Shown here: one piece after another, positions 1 to 6,244 of the stretch
Numbering within the stretch: position 1 is the first letter of the stretch
Layout: the number at the start of each line of letters is the position of its first letter
From: Candidatus Homeothermus arabinoxylanisolvens
GTDB taxonomy: Bacteria; Bacteroidota; Bacteroidia; Bacteroidales; Muribaculaceae
DNA: 6,252 nt
Reading direction: 5' to 3'
Assembly (NCBI GenBank): GCA_001689405.1
Contig: LUJO01000058.1
Span: forward strand, 1 to 6,252
The notes under the pieces: generated by a model
Seen by the model: only the letters and a program-made list of their open reading frames with translations
The model's database searches: none
What the model was told of the DNA's origin: nothing
Translations under genes and position numbers: made by a program

Positions 1-162
1 ACTCTCGAGAACCGAAAATTCGGTCGGAAGCAGATAATTTCAATGTTTGACGTGAATAGTCAATTCTCAGGCTCTTTGAATTGAGAGGTTCTGCAACACC
101 CTCAGGTTGTTAAACGACTATGGCACACCGATAGTATGGACGTCGGTAGCACAGCGTCCGGG

Positions 163-183
163 AACTGCGGGAGCGGTGCAGTT
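163..183 (-). repeat. Weak hairpin downstream of the MATE gene
   Basis: AACTGC (163-168) and GCAGTT (178-183) form a 6 bp stem around a 9-base loop, about 22 bases past the MATE stop codon. No run of Ts follows it on the minus strand, so it is not a convincing intrinsic terminator. It could protect the 3' end of the transcript, or be chance. No better terminator for the MATE transcript is visible between 1 and 205. Confidence 0.25.
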
Positions 184-205
184 TAGCGTTTTGCGGGGGG
201 GCAGG

Positions 206-1507
206 TTATTGGATGTGGCGGTAGCGGCGGCCTATTATGGTGAGAATGAGTCCGCGGGTGAACAGGTAGCAGAGAAATGCCAGCCAAAGCCCGTCGTTGT
301 GCATACGGGGGTAGGCTATGAAGTATACCGTAAAGAAGATAGCGGTAGCGCCGAGCATGGAGCGGAGCATGTCGCGCGTGGCAGTAGCGCCGATGAATAT
401 TCCGTCCCAAGTGAAGGCGAGAAATCCGACCACAGGTATTGTCACAACCCAGTGCAGGTACTCGTGGGCGTGCGCCACGACAGTCTTGTCGTCGCTAAGC
501 AGCGACAGCAGCAGGTCGCCTCCGGCAAGATAAAGCAGGGTGAACATGACGGCTATGACAAATGCCCAGCGGCAGAGTGCGTCGACGCTTGCCTTGAGAT
601 TGGGCCGGTCGTTGGCACCCACGTATTTGCCGGCCATGGCCTCGCCTGCAAAGCCGAAACCGTCCATGAAGAATGAAAACAGGGTGAAAAACTGCATCAG
701 CAGTGCGTTGACCGCCAGCATCTCGGGCCCTTGCAGCGCTCCGGTGCGGGTAAACCATATGGTGACGGTGACCAGACATACGGTGCGCAGAAATATGTCG
801 ACATTTACCTGAAAGAAGCGCCGTAGGCCGGTCCATTCGACAATCTCGCGAAAGGTTATCTTCACAATATTATATCGGGTGGCGGCTATGACCAGCGCCA
901 ATCCGAATCCGAGCCACTGCGCCGTAAGCGTACCCGTGGCCACGCCCGTTATGCCGAGCCGGAATACAAAGACAAGCATACAGCTGGCCGCTATGTTGCA
1001 CACGTTGATGAATATGGATATCCACATCGTGGCCTTGGAGTTCTGCATGCCGAGAAGCCAGCCGCAGAGCACATAATTGCCGAGCACTGCGGGGGCGCCC
1101 CATATCAATATGTAGAAATAGGTCTTGGCATACAGCGCCGTGTCGCCCGACACGTCCATGAAGCGGAGCACAATGTCGCACACGGGGCGTTGGAGCGCTA
1201 TCATCAGCGCACCGGCTATGACGGCCACAAGAAGTGCCTGTTTGAGCACGCGCGACTGCGCTTTGCCATCGCCGGCGCCGAAAGCCTGCGCTGTCATGCC
1301 GCTCGAACCCATGCGCAGGAAGCCGAAAAGCCAATAGAGCATATTGAACATCGAGCCGCCTACGGCTATGGCCGCGATGTAGTCCGACGCTCCCATGTGG
1401 CCCACGATAGCCACGTCGACCAGACTCAGCAACGGGGTGGTGATGTTGGTGACTATCGAGGGTACGGAGAGCGACAGTATCTGCCGGTTTATGGCTGAAA
1501 TGTGCAA
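206..1507 (-). CDS. MATE family efflux transporter (DinF-like)
   Basis: A 433-residue inner-membrane protein of the MATE family, which exports drugs or metabolites in exchange for Na+ or H+. The length and the pattern of about 12 hydrophobic segments fit the family. The N-terminal half has the typical opening: a proline in the first helix (P16), then VDVAIVGHMG (30-39, with D31), and GMTAQAFGAGD (70-80). The second half carries the matching repeat, with GEAMAGKYVGA (288-298) and a charged NVDIFLR helix start (235-241). The VD..IVGH motif resembles the DinF branch more than NorM. The start is a TTG codon at 1505-1507. No ATG lies in frame between an upstream TGA and this point, and starting here places INRQIL where I expect the protein to begin. 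The start lies 10 bases after the OPT stop codon, so the two are probably co-transcribed. The substrate cannot be read from the sequence. Confidence 0.94.
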   Translation of the reverse strand: MHISAINRQILSLSVPSIVTNITTPLLSLVDVAIVGHMGASDYIAAIAVGGSMFNMLYWLFGFLRMGSSGMTAQAFGAGDGKAQSRVLKQALLVAVIAGALMIALQRPVCDIVLRFMDVSGDTALYAKTYFYILIWGAPAVLGNYVLCGWLLGMQNSKATMWISIFINVCNIAASCMLVFVFRLGITGVATGTLTAQWLGFGLALVIAATRYNIVKITFREIVEWTGLRRFFQVNVDIFLRTVCLVTVTIWFTRTGALQGPEMLAVNALLMQFFTLFSFFMDGFGFAGEAMAGKYVGANDRPNLKASVDALCRWAFVIAVMFTLLYLAGGDLLLSLLSDDKTVVAHAHEYLHWVVTIPVVGFLAFTWDGIFIGATATRDMLRSMLGATAIFFTVYFIAYPRMHNDGLWLAFLCYLFTRGLILTIIGRRYRHIQ

Positions 1508-1517
1508 TTCAAGTCTT

Positions 1518-3509
1518 TTAACGTAGTGATTTGGCTCTCATGCTGTCCCAAATGAGGTAGGCTATGATGAGCAGATACATGATGCATCCGAGCATCTGGG
1601 TCGTGCCCATTGACAGAGGATTGTCATACTCGAAGCCGGCGAAGCGGGTCAGTGCGGCAAATACTCCGAACAGGGCGCCTCCGGCTATAAGACCCGAGGC
1701 TATCAGCGTGCCGCGGTCGCGACGGGCGTTGTTGACGGCGGAGTCGGCCGAACGGTTGGACACGAAGTAAGCTATGGCGCCGCCCACAAGCATGGGGGTG
1801 TTGAGCTGAAGCGGAATGAACATGCCGAGACAGAATGCCAGCGCGGGCACTCCGAGCCAGTTGAGTATCAGTGCGAGTATGGCTCCTACCATGTAGAGTA
1901 TCCACGGAGTGTCGCCGCCCATCATGAGCGGTTCGATGACCTTGGCCATGGCGTTGGCCTGCGGAGCTACGAGCGCGTCGGGTCCGGAGAAGCCGTACAC
2001 TTTGTTGAGCACAAGGATGACGCCGCCTACGGTAGCTGCCGATACGAGTGTGCCGAGAAATTTCCATGTCTCCTGCTTTTTAGGAGTGGAGCCTATCCAG
2101 TAGCCTATCTTGAGGTCGGTGACGAAGCCTCCGGCCATGGAGAGCGCCGTACATACCACGCCGCCTATCACCATCGAGGCCACTATGCCCGAGGTGTCGT
2201 TGAGCCCTATGCTGACAAATATGGCCGATGCTATGATCAGGGTCATCAGTGTCATGCCCGATACGGGGTTTGACCCTACGATAGCTATGGCGTTGGCCGC
2301 CACGGTGGTAAACAGGAACGCTATTACCGTCACCACAAGCCAAGCTATGAGCGCCTGCCAGAATGTGTGTATGACACCTATGTAGAAGAATGCGAGCACG
2401 GCTATGAGCGCTATGGCCACCATGTAGACGATGTGTTTCATCGATATGTCGGTCTGCCAGCGTACTTCCTTGATGCCCTGCTGCTTGCCTTTCAGCTCGC
2501 GGCCTGCAAGACCGATGGCCTGCGCTATGATCGACGATGACTTGATGATGCCTATGACTCCGGCCATGGCTATACCGCCGATACCGATCAGTCGGGCGTA
2601 GTCGCTGAATATGGCGGCGGGCTCAAGCGAGGCTATCGCCGGTGCTCCGTATGCGCCGATGAGGGGGATTATGATCCACCATACAAATATTGAGCCGGCA
2701 AAAATGACAAACGCGTATTTCAGTCCCACGATGTAGCCCAGACCGAGGAGCGCCGCGCCGGTGTTGACGCTGAACACGAGCTTGGTCTTTTCGGCCAGTG
2801 CCGTACCCCACTGCGATGCCGTGGAGGTGACGTTTTCAGCCCACCAGCCGAATGTGGCCAGCAGGTAGTCGTATATACCTCCTATTAGCGAGGCTATGAC
2901 GAGGGTCTTGGCCTGTGAGCCGTTGCTCGATTTCGAGCCTTCGCCGCTCACGAGCACCTGTGTTGTGGCGGTGGCTTCGGGGAAGGGGTATTTGCCGTGC
3001 ATGTCCTTCACGAAGTACTTGCGGAAGGGTATGAAGAAGAGTATGCCGAGTATGCCGCCGAACAGCGAGCTGAGGAATATCTCCATGAAGTTCACCGTTA
3101 TGTCGGGGTATTTGGCCTGAAGTATGTACAACGCGGGGAGGGTGAAAATGGCTCCGGCCACGATGACGCCCGAGCATGCTCCTATCGACTGTATGATCAC
3201 GTTCTGTCCTATGGCGTTTTTCTTGTTGAGCGCCCCCGAAAGACCTACTGCTATGATGGCTATGGGTATGGCGGCTTCAAACACCTGACCGACACGCAGT
3301 CCGAGATAGGCTGCCGCAGCGCTGAAAATTACGGCAAGCACGAGGCCCATGATGACGGAATAGGGTGTCACCTCGGGATAGTCGTGAGCCGGGTGCATGA
3401 CGGGGTGGTACTGTTCGTCGGCTGCGAGTTCGCGGAACGCGTTTTCGGGCAGTCCTGACACGCCGTTGTCGTCGGCGATGGGGTCTGATTTCTGTGAAGT
3501 ATCGGCCAT
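1518..3509 (-). CDS. OPT family oligopeptide transporter
   Basis: A 663-residue polytopic membrane protein of the OPT superfamily, thought to be proton-coupled importers of oligopeptides or metal chelates. Few bacterial members have proven substrates. After a polar N-terminus of about 48 residues come family signatures: YPEVT (44-48), AYLGLRVGQVFEAAIPIA (67-84), KYPFPEATAT (173-182), GSNPVSGMT (412-420), GGDTPW (531-536) and a late NNARRDRGTL loop (593-602). Many hydrophobic segments run to IAYLIWDSM near the C-terminus. I chose the ATG at 3507-3509, giving MADTSQKSDP. An in-frame TTG at 3558-3560 would add 17 residues (MGQFLLTSH with a run of six isoleucines), but that stretch overlaps the predicted promoter and is unlike a real N-terminus. 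The gene follows miaA by 101 bases and leads into the MATE gene. With pepT two genes upstream, peptide uptake is a reasonable inference but not proven. Confidence 0.95.
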   Translation of the reverse strand: MADTSQKSDPIADDNGVSGLPENAFRELAADEQYHPVMHPAHDYPEVTPYSVIMGLVLAVIFSAAAAYLGLRVGQVFEAAIPIAIIAVGLSGALNKKNAIGQNVIIQSIGACSGVIVAGAIFTLPALYILQAKYPDITVNFMEIFLSSLFGGILGILFFIPFRKYFVKDMHGKYPFPEATATTQVLVSGEGSKSSNGSQAKTLVIASLIGGIYDYLLATFGWWAENVTSTASQWGTALAEKTKLVFSVNTGAALLGLGYIVGLKYAFVIFAGSIFVWWIIIPLIGAYGAPAIASLEPAAIFSDYARLIGIGGIAMAGVIGIIKSSSIIAQAIGLAGRELKGKQQGIKEVRWQTDISMKHIVYMVAIALIAVLAFFYIGVIHTFWQALIAWLVVTVIAFLFTTVAANAIAIVGSNPVSGMTLMTLIIASAIFVSIGLNDTSGIVASMVIGGVVCTALSMAGGFVTDLKIGYWIGSTPKKQETWKFLGTLVSAATVGGVILVLNKVYGFSGPDALVAPQANAMAKVIEPLMMGGDTPWILYMVGAILALILNWLGVPALAFCLGMFIPLQLNTPMLVGGAIAYFVSNRSADSAVNNARRDRGTLIASGLIAGGALFGVFAALTRFAGFEYDNPLSMGTTQMLGCIMYLLIIAYLIWDSMRAKSLR

Positions 3510-3536
3510 GATTCTTATGATAATGATTATAATGTG

Positions 3537-3567
3537 CGAAGTTAATAAAAATTGGCCCAAAGTAAAA
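3537..3567 (-). promoter_or_regulatory. Probable promoter of the OPT-MATE pair
   Basis: On the minus strand a TTTT (3567-3564, three of four bases of the -33 TTTG) is followed after 19 bases by TAACTTCG (3544-3537, seven of eight bases, counting the two free positions, of the Bacteroidota -7 box TAnnTTTG). Transcription would begin near 3533, about 24 bases before the OPT ATG. This argues against the upstream TTG start. The boxes are imperfect, so read-through from miaA may also contribute. Confidence 0.5.
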
Positions 3568-3610
3568 GCAGGCTGTCGAAAAAGTGAGCTGCACGGGGTT
3601 GCCGGTACAT

Positions 3611-4531
3611 TTATGTCGGCAGTCCGAGTGCGGCGAGTGCGTCATCGAGTGCGGCGGAGGGCGACAGCCTTATGACCGAGGGGTCGCGCTTGAGCCACGT
3701 GAGCTGTTTTTTTGCGTAGACGCGGGTGTTTTTGGCTATGCGCGCTATGGCTGTGTCGCGGTCCATGATGCCGTCCATCCATGCAAACAGCTCCTTGTAG
3801 CCTACGGTGTTGAGAGCATTCAGGCTGCGCATAGGGTACACGCGCCGTGCCTCTTCGATAAGTCCTTGCTCTATCATCCTGTCCACGCGCCTGTTGATGC
3901 GGTCGAAAAGCTCGTCGCGCTGATAGTCAATCATCATTTTTATGATTTTGAATGGCCGTGGCTTTATGGTGCCCGTGCGAAGTGTCGAGTAGGGGGCTCC
4001 GGCTTCAAGGCATATCTCTACGGCATGTATCAGTCGCCGGTGGTTGGCGGGGTCGGCGGTTTTAAGGTAGTCGGGGTCGAGTATGCGCAGCCTCATGCGC
4101 AGTCCCTCTATGCCTTCGGTCTCGTATATTGCCGCCACGTCGCGGCGCACGTGGTCGCTAATGGTGGGCAGGTCGTCGATGCCCCGGCACACTGCGTCGA
4201 TGTACATCATGGAGCCGCCGCACATTACAGCGTAGGGCGAACGCTCCCACAGCGAGGGCAGAAGCGCCATGACATCCTCCTCATAGCGGGCGGCGCTGTA
4301 GTAGTCGCCGAGCGACAGTGTGCCCACGAAGTGGTGGGGCACGGCGGCAAGTTGCGAACTGTCGGGCGCGGCGGTGCCTATAGGTATGTCGCGAAACAGT
4401 TGGCGCGAGTCGGCCGAGATGATTTCACATCCGAGCCTCCGCGCCAGCTGTATGGATAAATCGGTCTTTCCCGAACCCGTGGGCCCGGTTATGACAATCA
4501 GGGTGTTATCGGTCGGTCGATGCTCCGGCAT
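3611..4531 (-). CDS. miaA: tRNA dimethylallyltransferase MiaA
   Basis: A 306-residue cytosolic enzyme that transfers a dimethylallyl group from DMAPP to N6 of A37 in tRNAs reading codons that begin with U. This is the first step of ms2i6A synthesis and stabilises codon-anticodon pairing. Visible motifs are the P-loop GPTGSGKT (16-23), ISADSRQ with the conserved Asp (38-44, D41), DIPIGTAAP (48-56), GGSMMY (105-110), NHRRLIHAVE (163-172, the PNDxxRxxRALE region), NTVGYKEL (241-248) and the C-terminal NTRVYAKKQLTWLKRD (268-283). The length is close to the roughly 310-residue norm. The ATG lies 2 bases after the pepT stop, with a weak GAGAG upstream, so it is translated from the pepT transcript. 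I see no strong terminator after its TAA. A 3 bp stem followed by five Ts near 3580 is too small to count. Confidence 0.97.
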   Translation of the reverse strand: MPEHRPTDNTLIVITGPTGSGKTDLSIQLARRLGCEIISADSRQLFRDIPIGTAAPDSSQLAAVPHHFVGTLSLGDYYSAARYEEDVMALLPSLWERSPYAVMCGGSMMYIDAVCRGIDDLPTISDHVRRDVAAIYETEGIEGLRMRLRILDPDYLKTADPANHRRLIHAVEICLEAGAPYSTLRTGTIKPRPFKIIKMMIDYQRDELFDRINRRVDRMIEQGLIEEARRVYPMRSLNALNTVGYKELFAWMDGIMDRDTAIARIAKNTRVYAKKQLTWLKRDPSVIRLSPSAALDDALAALGLPT

Positions 4532-4533
4532 GG

Positions 4534-5754
4534 TCAGCTCTCGGCTACCAGACGGGCTATCTCAACAATCACTTCGGCCGCTTTTTCCATCGATTTTATG
4601 GGTACAAACTCATAGCGTCCGTGGAAGTTGAGACCTCCGGCGAATATGTTGGGACAGGGCAGCCCCTTGAACGACAGCTGTGCCCCGTCTGTCCCCCCGC
4701 GAATGGGCACCACATGGGGCGTCACGCCTACGTTGATCATGGCTTGTTCGGCAAAGTCCACCACGTACATGACAGGCTCGATTTTCTCGCGCATGTTGTA
4801 GTACTGGTCCTTGATCTCTATGGCGGTGCTGTTGGGGAACTCGTTGTTTACTTTTCTTACGAGGTGCTCAAGCTCCTTTTTGCGGCGTTCGAAGCGGTCG
4901 CGGTCATGGTCGCGTATTATATATGTTACTTCCGTCTTCTCGACATCGCCTTTTATCGATATAAGGTGGAAGAAGCCCTCGTAGCCTTCGGTGTGCTCGG
5001 GAGTCTCCCATCGGGGCAGCATTGAGGTGAACTGGTTGGCTATGCGTATGGAGTTTAGCATCTTGTGCTTGGCATAGCCCGGATGCACGTTGCGGCCTGT
5101 GAATGTTATTTTTGCAGCCGCGGCATTGAAGTTCTCGTACTCGAGTTCGCCGATTTCGCCGCCGTCCATCGTGTAGGCCCAGTCGGCTCCGAACTTATCC
5201 ACGTCAAACTTGTGTGCTCCCTGACCTATCTCTTCATCGGGGTTGAAGGCTATGCGTATCTTTCCGTGCTTGATTTCGGGATGCTGCATAAGGTATTCGA
5301 CAGCCGATATTATCTCGGCTATGCCGGCTTTGTCGTCGGCACCGAGCAGGGTGTTGCCGTCGGTCACAATCAGGTCCTGACCTTTGTAGTGGTCAAGCTC
5401 GGGGAACTGGCGCGGTGAGAGCACTATGCCTTTCTCTTCGTTGAGTGTTATGTCGCCTCCGTCGTAGTTCTTGACTATGCGCGGCTTTACATGCCGTCCC
5501 GACAGGTCGGGCGAGGTGTCAAGATGTGCGATGAAGCCTACGGTGGCTATCGGTTTGTCGGTGTTGGCGGGCAGTGTTGCCATCAGGTAGCCGTTTTCGT
5601 CAAGGCTAATCTCTTCGAGTCCGAGCTTCTGCAATTCTTTTTCCAGATGCTGGGCAAATATCATTTGGCCGGGAGTCGAGGGCCATAGATTGGTTAATTC
5701 GTCACTTTGAGTGTCAAATTTAACGTATTGCAAAAAACGATCAACTACATTCAT
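4534..5754 (-). CDS. pepT: Peptidase T (tripeptide aminopeptidase)
   Basis: A 406-residue zinc aminopeptidase of the M20 family that removes the N-terminal residue from tripeptides in the cytosol. It aligns by eye along its whole length with enterobacterial PepT (about 408 residues). The di-zinc site is intact: H77 in FIAHLDTSPD, with D79 beside it; D140 in GADDKAGIAEI; the catalytic Glu and a ligand Glu in NPDEEIG (E174, E175); D197 in TMDGG; and H378 in NFHGRYEF. The dimerisation-domain landmarks NVHPG (222-226), TEGYEGF (255-261) and YIIRDHDRDRFERRK (278-292) are present, as is the IRGGTDGAQLSF block (351-362). The ATG at 5752-5754 is preferred because it gives MNVVDRFLQYVKFDTQS, matching the family N-terminus. 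An in-frame GTG at 5788-5790 would add 12 residues, but it lies at the predicted transcription start. First gene of a probable pepT-miaA operon. Confidence 0.97.
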   Translation of the reverse strand: MNVVDRFLQYVKFDTQSDELTNLWPSTPGQMIFAQHLEKELQKLGLEEISLDENGYLMATLPANTDKPIATVGFIAHLDTSPDLSGRHVKPRIVKNYDGGDITLNEEKGIVLSPRQFPELDHYKGQDLIVTDGNTLLGADDKAGIAEIISAVEYLMQHPEIKHGKIRIAFNPDEEIGQGAHKFDVDKFGADWAYTMDGGEIGELEYENFNAAAAKITFTGRNVHPGYAKHKMLNSIRIANQFTSMLPRWETPEHTEGYEGFFHLISIKGDVEKTEVTYIIRDHDRDRFERRKKELEHLVRKVNNEFPNSTAIEIKDQYYNMREKIEPVMYVVDFAEQAMINVGVTPHVVPIRGGTDGAQLSFKGLPCPNIFAGGLNFHGRYEFVPIKSMEKAAEVIVEIARLVAES

Positions 5755-5792
5755 AGCGGAAGGGGTATTAAGTTTAACGGTATTATCCACTA

Positions 5793-5823
5793 CAAAGGTA
5801 ATGTAATTTTTGGAAAAAACAAC
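5793..5823 (-). promoter_or_regulatory. Promoter of pepT-miaA
   Basis: Minus strand: GTTG (5823-5820, three of four bases of the -33 TTTG), a 19-base spacer, then TACCTTTG (5800-5793), a perfect match to the Bacteroidota -7 box TAnnTTTG. Transcription should start near 5788-5790, leaving a leader of about 35 bases before the pepT ATG. The leader has no Shine-Dalgarno sequence, which is normal for this phylum. The promoter decides the pepT start, because the upstream GTG would be leaderless. Confidence 0.75.
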
Positions 5824-5828
5824 ATCAG

Positions 5829-5846
5829 GCGGTAGGTTTCTGCCGC
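5829..5846. repeat. Small hairpin just upstream of the pepT -33 box
   Basis: GCGGTAG (5829-5835) and CTGCCGC (5840-5846) pair over 7 bp with one G-U, around the loop GTTT. On the minus strand it is followed by TGATG, then TTG and six Ts, so it could weakly terminate transcription entering from the right before the pepT promoter. It could also be a protein-binding dyad. Function unknown. Confidence 0.4.
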
Positions 5847-5881
5847 AGCCTATTGTTTGCCGATATGTTTCGGAATAGGCT
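5847..5881. repeat. Composite inverted repeat (12 bp stem) between divergent promoters
   Basis: AGCCTATT (5847-5854) is exactly complementary to AATAGGCT (5874-5881). Inside it CCGA (5860-5863) pairs with TCGG (5870-5873) around a 6-base loop, leaving the five bases GTTTG as a bulge on one arm. It directly abuts the 5829-5846 hairpin. It lies upstream of both the pepT promoter and the rightward promoter, outside either predicted transcript. No T run follows on either strand, so it is not a terminator. A regulator-binding site or a relic of a mobile sequence are possible; neither is proven. Confidence 0.5.
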
Positions 5882-5939
5882 ATAAAAGCATGCGATAGTA
5901 TAAATTAAGTTAAACGGGTGAAATTTGTTTGTCAAAAAT

Positions 5940-5953
5940 ATGTTGTGAAACAT
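5940..5953. promoter_or_regulatory. Dyad overlapping the rightward promoter, possible operator
   Basis: ATGTT (5940-5944) and AACAT (5949-5953) are perfect inverted repeats separated by GTGA. Further partial symmetry continues outward as A-rich then T-rich flanks (5934-5959). The dyad covers the -33 region and part of the spacer of the rightward promoter, where a bound repressor would block RNA polymerase. Short AT-rich dyads also arise by chance, so this is only a candidate. Confidence 0.3.
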
Positions 5954-5970
5954 TTTTATTTGTAACTTTG
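5942..5970 (+). promoter_or_regulatory. Rightward promoter of the leader transcript
   Basis: TAACTTTG (5963-5970) is a perfect Bacteroidota -7 box, followed by CATC as is common at start sites in this group. A GTTG (5942-5945) lies 17 bases upstream. The 19-base position reads ATGT (5940-5943), so the -33 box is either slightly close or weak. Transcription would start near 5974-5976, heading away from pepT. The two promoters are divergent, with about 140 bases between them. Confidence 0.7.
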
Positions 5971-5982
5971 CATCAGTTTTTC

Positions 5983-6003
5983 ATGGTATTAGATTTAAGG
6001 TAA
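5983..6003 (+). CDS. Putative six-residue leader peptide MVLDLR
   Basis: An ATG only about 7-9 bases downstream of the predicted transcription start opens a complete frame: Met-Val-Leu-Asp-Leu-Arg, then TAA. Both leucines use TTA and the arginine uses AGG, which look uncommon beside the C/G-ending codons of the neighbouring genes (judged by eye, not counted). The stop codon ends 5 bases before the 5' arm of the intrinsic terminator. A ribosome paused on the last codons or at the stop would cover that arm. The position, rather than the peptide sequence, is the argument for function. With so little sequence it could be a chance frame, and the very short 5' end implies nearly leaderless initiation. 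Confidence 0.45.
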   Translation: MVLDLR

Positions 6004-6041
6004 AAAGATTATTCGTCGTGATGACGAGTAATTTTTTTTTT
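6002..6041 (+). terminator. Intrinsic terminator or attenuator after the leader peptide
   Basis: TTATTCGTC (6009-6017) pairs with GACGAGTAA (6023-6031) over 9 bp with one G-U, around the loop GTGAT, followed by ten consecutive Ts (6032-6041). The A-rich stretch just before the stem (6002-6008) can also pair with the T run, lengthening the helix to about 16 bp. On the minus strand the same hairpin is followed by TCTTTTT, so it may act weakly in both directions. It lies only about 65 bases after the predicted start site. It would therefore end a tiny RNA or, more interestingly, act as an attenuator for a gene to the right. Confidence 0.8.
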
Positions 6042-6244
6042 ATGCCATAGCGATTCGACAATCTGCGAGCCTGTAAAGGCTCACGCCGGTTGTAAGCCGG
6101 GTACGAAGTGTCCGGACCGCCATTTTTGGTCAAACAATTGTATCGGGTTGGGGCTTGATTATTAAGGATGAATGACGGTTTGACATCGAAAATATGGTAT
6201 TTAAAACCTATTAAAACAATATTTTAATTAGGGTTCACTGAAAA
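6042..6244 (+). other. Structured untranslated leader beyond the terminator
   Basis: No credible gene lies in this stretch, but several stems do. GAGCCT (6067-6072) pairs with AGGCTC (6077-6082) around GTAA, a GNRA-type tetraloop. CCGGTT (6086-6091) pairs with AGCCGG (6095-6100) with one G-U. GTCCGGAC (6110-6117) is self-complementary, and GACC (6115-6118) can pair with GGTC (6128-6131). The GC-rich stem cluster (about 6062-6131) contrasts with AT-rich flanks. The best reading is the distal part of a long 5' leader, used when the upstream terminator is passed. An independent small RNA is an alternative. I do not recognise a named riboswitch class here. Confidence 0.5.
6205..6235. repeat. AT-rich imperfect inverted repeat near the right edge
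   Basis: TTAAAA (6211-6216) and TTTTAA (6222-6227) flank CAATA. The symmetry extends outward as AACCTA (6205-6210) against TAGGGTT (6229-6235), with single-base bulges at about 6228 and in the G run. That gives about 12 paired bases. It lies 10 bases before a possible start codon at 6245. It could be an operator or an mRNA hairpin close to the start of translation. It has no T run after it on the plus strand, so it is not a plausible terminator. Confidence 0.4.

Noticed and set aside
1..84. Plus-strand frame open from the left edge to TGA at 82-84 (27 residues ending FSGSLN), a possible 3' end of a cut gene.
   Set aside because: A second frame is also open from the edge to 48-50, neither shows a recognisable motif, and the stretch is too short to judge.
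60..84. TCAATTC and GAATTGA form a 7 bp stem with an 11-base loop; ACCGAA and TTCGGT at 11-24 form another small dyad.
   Set aside because: AT-rich, short and without T runs; expected by chance and not linked to a defined gene end.
107..676. Plus-strand open frame of 189 codons.
   Set aside because: Mostly antisense to the well-supported MATE gene, with low-complexity, unfamily-like protein; a by-product of GC-rich coding on the other strand.
3570..3585. AGGCTGTCGAAAAAGT in the miaA-OPT gap, resembling ends of some insertion sequences.
   Set aside because: No matching inverted copy, target duplication or transposase remnant is present in the window.
3584..4459. Plus-strand open frame of 291 codons opposite miaA.
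   Set aside because: It lies almost wholly over miaA, whose motifs are complete, and its own translation has no recognisable domain.
6180..6208. TTGACA followed by an A/T-rich hexamer, like an Escherichia coli sigma-70 promoter.
   Set aside because: The Bacteroidota primary sigma factor uses a different -33/-7 signal, and no TAnnTTTG box is correctly placed.
6168..6227. 19-codon plus-strand frame preceded by AAGG (MNDGLTSKIWYLKPIKTIF).
   Set aside because: No family resemblance, ends inside the AT-rich inverted repeat, and Shine-Dalgarno-like sequences are poor evidence in this phylum.
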